DNA of 64,000 nucleotides from DATBJJ01 sp036556425. Lineage in GTDB: Bacteria; Acidobacteriota; Vicinamibacteria; Vicinamibacterales; 2-12-FULL-66-21. A model generated the notes under the pieces. That model made no database searches, was not told where the DNA came from, and was given only the letters and a program-made list of their open reading frames with translations. Positions 8,099-16,341 of this stretch are shown here, one piece after another. The translations under genes were made by a program, and so were the position numbers. Position 1 is the stretch's first letter, and each line of letters starts with the position of its first letter. The stretch lies in assembly GCA_036556425.1 (NCBI GenBank), contig DATBJJ010000113.1, forward strand, positions 62,001 to 126,000. The letters are read 5' to 3'.

Positions 8099-9052
8099 TC
8101 AACGTCGAGCGACGCTGACGGTTGCGCCCGGAAAACGCGATCGCAGGCGCGCGTCGATCGATCCCATGACGCCGACCGCGGTCGCGAGCGCGTCCGCCAT
8201 TGCCGCGTCGCTCGCGATCACTCGCACGACGACATCCCTCGTCACGCCATACCCGGTGCGCGGATCGATCACGTGCGAATAGCGGGCGCCGTCGACGTCG
8301 ACGTATTGCGCCGTTGGACCGGACGTGGCGAGCGCCGCGTTCCTGAGCCTCGCCGCGCGCGCCGCGAAATCGGCATCCGCGCCTCCCGCATCGATCGTCC
8401 ATCCGTCGCGCTCCGGCGGCGCATCGCCGGCGACGATGTCGCCGCCGGCTTCGAGGAGAGCTGAGGCGATACCGTGCCCGCGCAGGACGCGGAGCGCGTC
8501 CTGCAGGATGTAGCCCTTCGCGATGCCTCCGAGATCCAGCCGCATCCCTCGACGAGTGAATCGCACCGCGCCGCGCCGTCCGTCGATCTGCAGATGACGC
8601 CAGCCGACGCGCGCCCGTGCCGCGTCGAGATCCGCGCGATCGGGCAGGCGCTGCAATCGACGCGCGTCGCGCCATAGCGCGACGAGCGGAGCGATCGTCG
8701 GATCGAACGCGCCATCGGTCGCGCGCGCGACAGCGAGCGCGCAGCGCAGCACCGCGATCAGCTCCACGCTCACCGCCGTCCATGTCCCGTCGCTCGAGAG
8801 ACGCCGCACGTCGCTGTCCGGGCGATAGTCGCTCATCATGCGATCGAGCTCGGCTATGCGCGCGAAGGCCGCGGTCGCCGCCGCCCGGGCGATCTGCTCG
8901 TCCGCCGCGTACAAATGCAGCCGTACGGGCAGGCCCATGTGAACCTGCGCGTACTCGTAACGGTCCGGCCGCCCGGTTGCCCGGTCGCTCGGCCGCTCGG
9001 GCACGCCAAGCGCAACGAGCGCGAGTACAATCAAAGGCCGCAACGATGCCAA
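8099..9052 (-). CDS. apbE: FAD:protein FMN transferase, ApbE family
   Basis: 317 residues. Family role: ApbE uses FAD to attach FMN through a phosphoester bond to Ser/Thr of flavoproteins (Nqr/Rnf-type subunits and others), acting in the periplasm with Mg2+. Visible motifs: MGLPVRLHLYAADE at the domain start, a LDLGGIAKGYILQDAL substrate/FAD-binding stretch, LLEAGGDIVAG, ALATSGPTAQY and SHVIDPRTG near the C-terminus. The N-terminus (LRPLIVLALVALG) is a short export or anchor signal. The start is a TTG at 9052 with GGTGAG five bases upstream; no ATG in frame precedes the hydrophobic segment. The start overlaps head to head by 7 bases with the divergent SUMF1-like gene. No flavinylation target gene is visible in the window. 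Confidence 0.88.
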   Translation of the reverse strand: MASLRPLIVLALVALGVPERPSDRATGRPDRYEYAQVHMGLPVRLHLYAADEQIARAAATAAFARIAELDRMMSDYRPDSDVRRLSSDGTWTAVSVELIAVLRCALAVARATDGAFDPTIAPLVALWRDARRLQRLPDRADLDAARARVGWRHLQIDGRRGAVRFTRRGMRLDLGGIAKGYILQDALRVLRGHGIASALLEAGGDIVAGDAPPERDGWTIDAGGADADFAARAARLRNAALATSGPTAQYVDVDGARYSHVIDPRTGYGVTRDVVVRVIASDAAMADALATAVGVMGSIDARLRSRFPGATVSVARR

Positions 9053-9813
9053 TGCGTCTCACCATCCTCTCGTTGATCGTGCCCGCGCTGCTGTCGCAGG
9101 CGGCGCCGCCGCCATCGGCCCAAGCGTATCGCGAGACCGTTCCGGGCACGGTCGTGAGCTTCGAGATGGTTCCCGTGCCGGAGGGCACGGTCACTATCGA
9201 CGGCGCGAGCGTGAAGGTCGCGGCGTTCCACATCGGCCGGACCGAAGTCACGTGGGACTTGTACGACGTGTTCGCGCTCGCATTGGACACGGCGAAGAGC
9301 GGTGGCCCGGACGCGTTCGCGCGCCCCTCGCAGCCGTACGGCGCGCCAGATTACGGATGGGGCCACGCGGGCTATCCCGCGATCAGCATCGCGAAGCCGG
9401 CGGCACAAGCGTTTGCCGCATGGCTCTCGGCGAAGACCGGAAAGAAATACCGGCTTCCGACCGAAGCGGAGTGGATCCGCGCGGCGGAGCTCTCGAAGTT
9501 CTCGAGCGCGCAAGCGAACGAGCTCACGTGGCACGCGGGAAACGCAAACGGCCAGACGCATCCGGCCGCGTCGAAGAAACCCGATGCGCTCGGCCTGTTC
9601 GATCTCTTCGGCAACGCAGCCGAATGGGTGACGACCGAGAAGGACGCGGTCACGCGCGGCGGGTCGTTCCGCGACGGCGCGGACGCGATCGGTCCGAAGG
9701 CGCGCGCGGTCGCGGACGGCTCGTGGAACGCGCGCGATCCTCAGCTCCCGAAGAGCCGTTGGTGGTTGTCCGATGGTCCGTTCGTCGGCTTTCGCCTCGT
9801 GCGAGAGCCCTGA
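9046..9813 (+). CDS. Exported SUMF1/formylglycine-generating-enzyme-like protein
   Basis: 255 residues with a signal peptide (RLTILSLIVPALLSQAAPP) and the SUMF1 (FGE-sulfatase) fold. Motifs: FHIGRTEVTWDLYDVF, YPAISIAKPAAQAFAAWLS, GKKYRLPTEAEWIRAAE, FGNAAEWV, TRGGSF and VGFRLVREP. True formylglycine-generating enzymes modify sulfatases, but most bacterial exported members have other or unknown roles. I do not see the catalytic cysteine pair, so enzyme activity is doubtful. ATG 9046 has AAAGG 8 bases upstream; the alternative ATG at 9052 is possible. It starts head to head with apbE and is followed after 16 bases by a Tat-exported oxidoreductase, so the two + genes are probably co-transcribed. 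Confidence 0.82.
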   Translation: MPMRLTILSLIVPALLSQAAPPPSAQAYRETVPGTVVSFEMVPVPEGTVTIDGASVKVAAFHIGRTEVTWDLYDVFALALDTAKSGGPDAFARPSQPYGAPDYGWGHAGYPAISIAKPAAQAFAAWLSAKTGKKYRLPTEAEWIRAAELSKFSSAQANELTWHAGNANGQTHPAASKKPDALGLFDLFGNAAEWVTTEKDAVTRGGSFRDGADAIGPKARAVADGSWNARDPQLPKSRWWLSDGPFVGFRLVREP

Positions 9814-9829
9814 TATGCGAGGCAAGCCC

Positions 9830-11149
9830 ATGAGCGAGAAGAGCACAAGCAGAGACGTGTCGCGGCGGACGTTCGTGCAGACGGCGGCGGCCGCGACGGC
9901 CGCGGTCGTGCTCCCCGGCGGGCTCAACGTCGCCGGCTCCGATGTGATACGCGTCGGCGTGATTGGATGCGGCGGGCGCGGCACGGGCGCCGCGGCCAAC
10001 GTGATGGAAGCGGCGGATGGCATCGAGATCGTCGCGCTCGGCGATCTGATGGCGGATCGTCTCGCCCAGTGCCGTGCCGAGCTCTCGAAGATGGCGGCCT
10101 CCTCTTCGGCGATCGCGGCGAAGTACAAGGTCACCGACGACAAGTGCTTCACCGGATTCGACGCGTACCGGAAAGTTCTCGCCGCCGACGTCAACTACGT
10201 GATCCTCGCCGCGGCACCGGGCTTCCGGCCAACGCACCTCGAGGCCGCGGTCGCGGCCGGCAAACACATCTTCACGGAGAAGCCGGTTGCCGTCGACTCC
10301 ACCGGGATTCGATCGGTGCTCGCCACGTACGACGCCGCGCTCAAGAAAGGTCTCGGGATCGGCGTGGGCACGCAGCGGCGCCATCAGGAAGAGTACGTGC
10401 CGGCGATACAGCGGATTCACGATGGCGCAATCGGCGAAGTGGTGAGCGGTCAGGTGTTCTGGAACCAGGCCGGACTCTGGAATCGCGAGCGGCAGCCGTC
10501 GTGGACGGATGCCGAATGGCAGATTCGCAACTGGCTGTACTTCACCTGGCTCTCCGGCGATCACATCGTCGAACAGCACGTGCACAACATTGACGTCGCG
10601 AACTGGGTCCTCAAGGCGCATCCGATCAAAGCGACGGCGGTCGGCGGACGGCAGTGGCGGACCGATCCGAAGTACGGGCACATCTACGATCACTTCGGCG
10701 TCGACTTCGAGTATCCGAGCGGCGCGCGCGTGATGAGCATGTGCCGTCAGATCAACGGCACCGCCGGACGGATCGCCGAGGACTTCATCGGCACGAAGGG
10801 AAAAGCCATGTTCGCGGATCGCGCGCCGAGCCGGCTCACTGGCTCGAGCGCATGGACGTTCTCGCGCTCCGGCAAGCCCGTGAATCCGTACGTGCAAGAG
10901 CACACGGATCTCATCGCGAGCATTCGCGCGGGCAAGCCGTACAACGAACTGAAGCAAGTGGCGGAGAGCACGTTGACCGCCATCATGGGACGCGAGGCGG
11001 CGTACACCGGCCAGGAGATCACGTGGGACATGATCCTCAAGGCCGACATGGAGCTCGCGCCGCCGCAGATCGCGTTCGGCCCGCTCGCCGTGCCCGCGGT
11101 TCCCATGCCGGGCGTGACCAAGATCAATCGGAAGTGGGCGGACACGTAG
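9830..11149 (+). CDS. Tat-exported Gfo/Idh/MocA-family oxidoreductase
   Basis: 439 residues. The N-terminus carries a twin-arginine signal (SRRTFVQTAAAATAAVVLPG). A Rossmann NAD(P)-binding fold follows (VIRVGVIGCGGRGTGAA) with the family hallmark IFTEKPVAVD, then the C-terminal alpha/beta domain with VEQHVHNIDVANWVL. Family members oxidise or reduce sugars and related polyols with tightly bound nicotinamide cofactor; Tat export after folding with cofactor is typical of this subgroup. I chose ATG 9830 because GAGG stands 8 bases upstream; ATG 9815 is also in frame. It is downstream of the SUMF1-like gene. Its last 26 bases overlap the 3' end of the convergent dinB. The substrate is not evident. 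Confidence 0.88.
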   Translation: MSEKSTSRDVSRRTFVQTAAAATAAVVLPGGLNVAGSDVIRVGVIGCGGRGTGAAANVMEAADGIEIVALGDLMADRLAQCRAELSKMAASSSAIAAKYKVTDDKCFTGFDAYRKVLAADVNYVILAAAPGFRPTHLEAAVAAGKHIFTEKPVAVDSTGIRSVLATYDAALKKGLGIGVGTQRRHQEEYVPAIQRIHDGAIGEVVSGQVFWNQAGLWNRERQPSWTDAEWQIRNWLYFTWLSGDHIVEQHVHNIDVANWVLKAHPIKATAVGGRQWRTDPKYGHIYDHFGVDFEYPSGARVMSMCRQINGTAGRIAEDFIGTKGKAMFADRAPSRLTGSSAWTFSRSGKPVNPYVQEHTDLIASIRAGKPYNELKQVAESTLTAIMGREAAYTGQEITWDMILKADMELAPPQIAFGPLAVPAVPMPGVTKINRKWADT

Positions 11150-12212
11150 CGGCAAACGGAAGCGCGCTCGCGTCCGGCGGCTCTTCCGGATCGACGAGGT
11201 TGTGAACGCTGACGCCGAGGAGCCGCACCGGACGCCGGCCGGCCTCCGTGCGATCGAGGAGCGCGATCGCGCGCGCGGCAATCTCGTCGGCGCTGCGCGT
11301 CGGCGGCTGACTGTGGCTTCGCGTCAAGGTCGTGAAATCCGAATAGCGCACTTTGATCGTGACGGTGCGGCACACGAGCGATTTGCGCTCCAGCCATTCC
11401 GCCGCGTCTCTCGCCATTTGATCGATCGTCGATCGGATCTCGTCGCGGTCCGTCAGATCCTGTGAGAAGGTGTTCTCCGATCCGCAGGATTTCGCCGCGC
11501 GATTGGGAACGACCGGGCGATCGTCGATGCCGTCCGCGAGCTGACGAAGCCATTCCGTCTGGCTTCCAACGGCTTCACGCAGGACGTTCGGATCGGCCGT
11601 GCGCACGTCGACGAGGCGCTCGATCCCTCGCGCGCGAAGACGCTCGGCTGTAATGGGACCGACGCCCCACAACGCGTCGACCGGAAGCTTCTGCAGAAAC
11701 GATTCGACGCGCTCCGGCGCGATCACGGTCAACCCGTCCGGCTTCCTCCATGCCGACGCAATCTTCGCGAGGAACTTGTTCGGCGCGGCGCCGGCCGACG
11801 CGGTGAGCCCCGTCTTCTCGCGGATCTCGTCCTTCAACCGCCGCGCGACGTTTCGCGCGAGCGGCTCGCCCCACGCATTCTCGGTGACGTCGAGGTACGC
11901 CTCGTCCAGCGACAGCGGCTCGACGAGCGGCGTCACGGCGCGGAACAGCGCGAAGACTTCCTGCGAGACGCCGCGATAGCGCGAGAAATCGGGCGGGACG
12001 ATGAGGAGGGACGGACAGAGCCGGACGGCGCGCGCCATGGGGATTGCGGAGCGCACGCCGAACGCGCGCGCCTCGTAGCTCGCGGCCGCCACGACGCCTC
12101 GTTGATTGGGCGATCCTCCCACTGCAACCGGCTTCCCGCGAAGCGAAGGATTGTCGCGCTGCTCGACGGACGCATAGAACGCGTCCATGTCGACGTGGAG
12201 GATTCGACGCAT
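11124..12212 (-). CDS. dinB: DNA polymerase IV (Y-family translesion polymerase)
   Basis: 362 residues. The start RRILHVDMDAFYASVEQRD carries the first catalytic Asp pair and YASVE. LSLDEAYLDVT carries the second catalytic Asp-Glu. The helix-hairpin-helix thumb (LWGVGPITAERLRARGIERLVDVRTA) and a little-finger domain (TVTIKVRYSDFTTLTRS) follow, then a C-terminal tail ending near VRLLGVSVHNLVDPEEP. Role: error-prone bypass of damaged template bases in the cytoplasm. Length and order are normal for DinB. No beta-clamp-binding peptide of the classic QL(S/D)LF type is obvious at the C-terminus. There is no clear LexA-type operator upstream. It stands 42 bases after the NYN protein gene on the same strand. 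Confidence 0.95.
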   Translation of the reverse strand: MRRILHVDMDAFYASVEQRDNPSLRGKPVAVGGSPNQRGVVAAASYEARAFGVRSAIPMARAVRLCPSLLIVPPDFSRYRGVSQEVFALFRAVTPLVEPLSLDEAYLDVTENAWGEPLARNVARRLKDEIREKTGLTASAGAAPNKFLAKIASAWRKPDGLTVIAPERVESFLQKLPVDALWGVGPITAERLRARGIERLVDVRTADPNVLREAVGSQTEWLRQLADGIDDRPVVPNRAAKSCGSENTFSQDLTDRDEIRSTIDQMARDAAEWLERKSLVCRTVTIKVRYSDFTTLTRSHSQPPTRSADEIAARAIALLDRTEAGRRPVRLLGVSVHNLVDPEEPPDASALPFAATCPPTSD

Positions 12213-12254
12213 GGCGAAGATACGTCGAATGGTAAGCCGGAGCGGCTCAGGTTC

Positions 12255-13715
12255 TCAATGCTCTTCCTTGATTCCTGAACCCTGCGCCCTGTGGCGCACG
12301 GCGCGCGGCTTTGCCGATTTGCGCGCGCGAGGTGGCGCCGATCCATCGGCCGCCTTTCGCGAGCGCTTCGCGGCGCCGCCGCCGCGCCGGCGCGAGCGCG
12401 CAGGCGTTTCGTCCGGCGCAGCGACCGCTTCTTCCGCGTCGACGACTTGCGGAATCTCCCTCTCCCGGACCACGTCCCCGTCGACGACTTCCGGCTCGGA
12501 CGCCTCATCCGACCGCGCGCCCCAACCGTCGCCTACCGATTCGACGGTCTGCGTTTCGGCCGGCTCGCTCGTTTCTTCTTGGACCTGATCGATATCGGGC
12601 TGGCCGGCGTCCGACGGAGGCGTTGCGAGGTTGCCGGGGAAGATGCGCATGCCGCCCTGACGATCGCGCTCGATGCGCAGCAGTCCGTCGCGCTGACAGG
12701 CGCGCATGAGATCGCCGAGATTCTCGAACCCGAACTTGCGCTCGTCGAATGTCGGATCCACGTTGCGGAGGTACTGCTTCAACTGCCGGATGTACATCGG
12801 CCAGCGCGGCGGCTTCTGCGACGACTGCAGCAGCCGGCGGATTTCACGAATGCCATCCGCCGCTCGCGCGGTTCCGTGCGCCGGCGACGCATCGCGCACC
12901 GGTACCTCGGCGGCTGCCGCGCGAGGCGCGCCGTCGTCCACGCTGCCGTGGCCGTTCTCGCTCAGCTCGACGAGCACGTTCCTTCCCGATTCGCGGAGCG
13001 TGACGTGCCCCGCGGACGCGAGCTTCTGCGCGAAATCGCGGAAGCTGCCCGCGCCGTACGTGCGCTCGGAGAACGTGGAATCGAGTTGGAGGAGCGTGCT
13101 CTTCAGCAGACCCAGTTGAGGCGTGACTTCTCGATCGGCGAGAACTTTCAGCGCGCGCCGCACGAGCGGCACGACCTGTTCGAGCGGCGCCTGCGTCGCG
13201 CTCGCCGGCGCGCTGCGCTGACCCCGATCCTGGAATCGCCGCGAGCCGACGAGGTTCTCGTACGCGATGAACTCGTGGCAGTTGCGCTGCATCACGAGGC
13301 TCGTGAACGCGCGGCCGCCGACCACGAAGATCTGCTTGTCGTACTGTTTGAGCTTTTCGACGAGGCTGATGAAGTCGCTGTCGCCGCCGACGATCACGTA
13401 CGCGTTGATGTGACCGTGCGTGAACGCCATCTCGAGCGCGTCGAGCGCGAGGTTGATGTCCGCGCCGTTCTTGTCGCCGCCCGGCGTCAAGTTGCGCTGC
13501 ACCAGCTTCGTCGCGTGCTGCGTCAGCGAGCGGCTGTAGTCCCCCGCGCGCGTCCAATCGCCGTAGGCGATCTTGGACACGACGTCGCCCCGTTCCTTCA
13601 ACGCCTCGAGCACGACCCCGATGTCGAACTGTGTGTTGAGTGTGCTCTTGACCCCGATCTCGATGTTGTCGAAGTCGATGAAAACCGCAATCTTCAGTCG
13701 TGTAGTGTCTGCCAA
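12255..13715 (-). CDS. NYN-domain (LabA/DUF88-like) protein with two OST-HTH/LOTUS domains
   Basis: 486 residues. Residues 8-165 form a PIN-like NYN nuclease domain: IAVFIDFDNIEIGVK (D14, D16), KNGADINLALDALE (D86) and VIVGGDSDFISLVEKLK (D112, D114) supply the acidic metal site. Residues ~195-265 and ~300-370 form two winged-helix OST-HTH (LOTUS) domains, the second with YIRQLKQYLRNVDPTFDERKFG. The end is an acidic linker and a Lys/Arg-rich tail (RSRRRGGGAAKRSRK). Known: NYN proteins are predicted RNases, and LOTUS domains bind structured or G-rich RNA. Inference: a cytoplasmic RNA-processing or silencing factor. The start is a TTG; AGAAGGGA lies upstream. The 166 bases before the gene hold repeats (13765-13903). 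Confidence 0.9.
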   Translation of the reverse strand: MADTTRLKIAVFIDFDNIEIGVKSTLNTQFDIGVVLEALKERGDVVSKIAYGDWTRAGDYSRSLTQHATKLVQRNLTPGGDKNGADINLALDALEMAFTHGHINAYVIVGGDSDFISLVEKLKQYDKQIFVVGGRAFTSLVMQRNCHEFIAYENLVGSRRFQDRGQRSAPASATQAPLEQVVPLVRRALKVLADREVTPQLGLLKSTLLQLDSTFSERTYGAGSFRDFAQKLASAGHVTLRESGRNVLVELSENGHGSVDDGAPRAAAAEVPVRDASPAHGTARAADGIREIRRLLQSSQKPPRWPMYIRQLKQYLRNVDPTFDERKFGFENLGDLMRACQRDGLLRIERDRQGGMRIFPGNLATPPSDAGQPDIDQVQEETSEPAETQTVESVGDGWGARSDEASEPEVVDGDVVREREIPQVVDAEEAVAAPDETPARSRRRGGGAAKRSRKAADGSAPPRARKSAKPRAVRHRAQGSGIKEEH

Positions 13716-13764
13716 ACCCGTCTGTATTCCCTTCTAGCCATCAGGCCATCCTCCTATTATGGCC

Positions 13765-13903
13765 CGGAAGACGCGGATCTCGCGGATCGCCGCGGATCAT
13801 GTTGCTTTTAGCCGAGATCTCTCAATCCGCGTGATCCGTGAGAATCCGCGCGATCAGCGTCTTTCCCGCACGTCGGCGCGATCAGCGTCTTTCGCGCACG
13901 TCG
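13765..13903. repeat. GCGGATC-rich repeats and a 28-bp tandem duplication over a stop codon
   Basis: 13765-13847 carries several copies of CGCGGATC and its inverse (GATCCGCG/GATCCGTG) that can pair with each other. 13848-13875 and 13876-13903 are two tandem copies of a 28-base unit beginning GCGCGATCAGCGTC, with one mismatch. The second copy contains the stop codon and last codons of the PQQ-repeat protein gene; the first lies just past it. No gene is seen between 13716 and 13881. Confidence 0.7.
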
Positions 13904-15120
13904 TAGGCATACACGTTGTCCTGATCGCGCAGGAACAGCCGGCCTCCCGAAACCACCGGATGGCTCCATGATGGCTGGCGTCCCGTCCTGATCTCGAACC
14001 GCCCGTGCTCGCGATAGCCGGCGGGCGACGCTTCCGCGAGGCCCACGACCCCGTTCTCGCTGAACAGATACAGCCGGTCGTCGGCGAAAACGAGCGAGCC
14101 CTTCCCCACGCTGCGGTTCTGCCACGCGACCTGTCCGGTGTCGAACTTCAACGCGGTGAGGATCGCGCTGTCGAATCCGTAGAGGTGATCGCCAACGAGC
14201 ACCGACGTCGCGTGATGGTTCTTCATCTGGCGCGTGAAGTACACCTCGCGGGCGCGAACCGAGTTGCCTGACGCCGTCATCTCGAGGAGCGCCGAGCCGG
14301 TGCCGTAGTCTGACGACACGAACACGTGATTGCCGCGCACGATTGGCGTCGCGATGTTCGCGACCTGGTTCGCGACTTGTCCGTAGCTCCACAGCTGCCG
14401 GCCGGAGTCGATGTCGACGCCCAGCGCGCGCGCGCTCGTGAAGAAGATCGCTTGATTGACGTTGCCGACTCTCTGCGCCACCGCCGACGAGTAGCCCGCA
14501 TCGTCGCCTTGCGTTTTCCAGATCGCGGAGCCATCCGTCTTGCGGAGCGCGACGATCGTTCCGCCGGCGTTCACGAGAATGCGATCGGTCAGCACGAGCG
14601 GCGATTCGCTCAAGCCCCACTGGATGTTCGATCCGCCGAATTGCTTCAGCAGATTCATCGACCAGTACGGCTCGCCGGTTGCGGCGTTCAAGACGCTGAG
14701 ATCGCCGCTCGCGCCGAACGCGTAGACGCGATCGCCTTCGATCGTCGGCGTCGCGCGGGGACCGTCGCCGCGATCGTTGCTGAAGCGCCTGCCGTGCTGG
14801 CGTTCCCACAACCGCTTGCCGCTGGCCGCGTCGAACGCAATCACGTACTCGGCGTCGCCGCGCGCGCCGAGCGTGTACAGGCGCCCCTGCGAGACCGCAA
14901 ACGACGAATAGCCTTCACCCGCGCCCTTGGCTTGCCACGCGAGCGGAGGGCCGCCCTGCGGCCAGTCCTTCAACAGTCCCTTTTCGGCCGAGAGTCCGTC
15001 GCGGTTCGGCCCGCGCCACTGTGGCCAGTCGTCCGGCGCACGGTTCGAAACCGTCGCAGGCAGGGACAGGAGTAGCGACGCAGCGATTGCTCCACACAAA
15101 TAGCGGACGGTCTTGGTCAT
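13882..15120 (-). CDS. Exported PQQ-repeat beta-propeller protein
   Basis: 412 residues with a signal peptide (CGAIAASLLLSLPATVS). The mature part has repeated PQQ-type blades such as DWPQWRGPNRDGLSAEKG, YVIAFDAASGKRLWERQ, LSVLNAATGEPYWSMNLL and VALRKTDGSAIWKTQ. Family: BamB-like or quinoprotein-like eight-blade propellers. No catalytic residues of PQQ dehydrogenases are obvious, so a structural or binding role in the periplasm is more likely than alcohol oxidation. The ATG overlaps the stop of the double-cyclophilin gene by four bases (ATGA), so the two are translationally coupled. A folding-helper/propeller partnership is an inference. Its last codons lie in a 28-bp tandem duplication. Confidence 0.87.
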   Translation of the reverse strand: MTKTVRYLCGAIAASLLLSLPATVSNRAPDDWPQWRGPNRDGLSAEKGLLKDWPQGGPPLAWQAKGAGEGYSSFAVSQGRLYTLGARGDAEYVIAFDAASGKRLWERQHGRRFSNDRGDGPRATPTIEGDRVYAFGASGDLSVLNAATGEPYWSMNLLKQFGGSNIQWGLSESPLVLTDRILVNAGGTIVALRKTDGSAIWKTQGDDAGYSSAVAQRVGNVNQAIFFTSARALGVDIDSGRQLWSYGQVANQVANIATPIVRGNHVFVSSDYGTGSALLEMTASGNSVRAREVYFTRQMKNHHATSVLVGDHLYGFDSAILTALKFDTGQVAWQNRSVGKGSLVFADDRLYLFSENGVVGLAEASPAGYREHGRFEIRTGRQPSWSHPVVSGGRLFLRDQDNVYAYDVRERR

Positions 15121-16268
15121 AGCGGCTCCGGAATGGGGGATGGCCCCGGTCTCAGGATCTTTACGGCTCTCAGCTCGATTCTGTTGACCGGCGCTTCTCC
15201 ATTCACCGGCGACTGCTCGATGGCCTCGACCGCAGCCATCCCGTCCACGACGCGGCCGAACACCGTGTACTTGCCGTCGAGCGACGGCGCGTCCGCGGTC
15301 ACGATGAAGAACGACGTCGACGCGCTCGCGGGGTCGTCGCCCCGCGCCATCGACAGGATGCCCTTCACGTGCTTCGTTTCGTTGAACTCGGGGCCGATCG
15401 TCCGCACGAACTTCTGCGCCTTGGCGTTCAGCGGTCCGCGTGAGTCCAGGGATCCGGTTTGGATCACGAAGCCCCTCACGACGCGGTGGAACGACGTCCC
15501 GTCGTACACGCCAGCCGACGCCAGCCGCAGAAAGTGGCGCACGTGGTTGGGCGCTTTGTCCGCGAAGAGCTCGACCGTGATCGGGCCGGCCGTCGTCTCG
15601 AGGATCGCGCGGTACTTCGACAGCTCCGCGGCTGGTTCTCTCGAAAACGGCTCGGGCTCCGGCGGCGGCGTGTCGCGAATCGTCATCGATCGGATCTCGA
15701 TCCGATCGGACGGCAATCCGCTCGCGTCAGCGGGCGCTTCCGAGATCCTCTGCACGACGTCGAGGCCGTCCGACACCTGACCGAAGATCGAGTACTTCCC
15801 GTCGAGCGCCGGTTGATCCGTCACGCAGACGAAGAACTGCGAACCCGCGCTGTCAGGCTTACCCGGCACGAGCACCGCCGACACCGCGCCGCGCGTGTGC
15901 TTTCCCGCGCCGACCTCCGCTTGCAGCACGCCAAGGCCGCCCGTCCCATACTGTTTCGCCTTCGCGGGATCCTTCGAGATCGGATCGCCGCCTTGAATGA
16001 TCCCGTGCCGGATCACGCGATGAAAGGTCGTGCCGTCGTACGCGCCGCTCCGCGCGAGCTTCATGAAGTAGCCGACGTGATTCGGCGCGAGATCCGGACG
16101 GAGATCGATGACGAACGTCCCGGCCGACGTTTCGACGACGGCTTGCTTCGCGGTCATCTCGCCAACGGTGAGCGGCGTCTTGAACGGCGCAGCTGGTTTG
16201 GCGGTCTGCGCGAGCAGTGCAAGACCTGCGGCGCACAGCGCCATGTGGCAAGCGATTGAGGGAAGCAT
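15117..16268 (-). CDS. Exported peptidyl-prolyl isomerase with two cyclophilin domains
   Basis: 383 residues: signal sequence (MALCAAGLALLAQTAKPA; start at residue 1 or at M9), then two cyclophilin domains. The first (~42-205) has TTFHRVIRHGIIQGGDP and SAGSQFFVCVTDQPALDGKYS. The second (~222-375) has TSFHRVVRGFVIQTGS, KGILSMARGDDPASASTSFF and PSLDGKYTVFGRVVDGM. Both keep the catalytic FHR arginine; the first departs from consensus in its middle strand. Role: cis-trans isomerisation of prolyl bonds of exported proteins in the periplasm. It is coupled to the PQQ-repeat protein gene by an ATGA overlap. A -10-like TACAAT (16281-16286) lies 12 bases upstream. Confidence 0.92.
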   Translation of the reverse strand: MLPSIACHMALCAAGLALLAQTAKPAAPFKTPLTVGEMTAKQAVVETSAGTFVIDLRPDLAPNHVGYFMKLARSGAYDGTTFHRVIRHGIIQGGDPISKDPAKAKQYGTGGLGVLQAEVGAGKHTRGAVSAVLVPGKPDSAGSQFFVCVTDQPALDGKYSIFGQVSDGLDVVQRISEAPADASGLPSDRIEIRSMTIRDTPPPEPEPFSREPAAELSKYRAILETTAGPITVELFADKAPNHVRHFLRLASAGVYDGTSFHRVVRGFVIQTGSLDSRGPLNAKAQKFVRTIGPEFNETKHVKGILSMARGDDPASASTSFFIVTADAPSLDGKYTVFGRVVDGMAAVEAIEQSPVNGEAPVNRIELRAVKILRPGPSPIPEPL

Positions 16269-16341
16269 GTCGGTAGCTGAATTGTAGTGCAGGGCTTCCG
16301 GCGGAAGCCGGAAGGGAACGACGTGTGCTGTGATCTAAGAG

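Noticed and set aside
9016..9290. Alternative long frame over the apbE/SUMF1 start region on minus
   Set aside because: It uses a different frame from apbE, has no ApbE motifs, and is low-complexity after ~60 residues.
13759..13971. 70-codon plus-strand frame in the repeat region
   Set aside because: It is built from GCGGATC repeats and antisense of the PQQ gene end, and has no ribosome-binding site.
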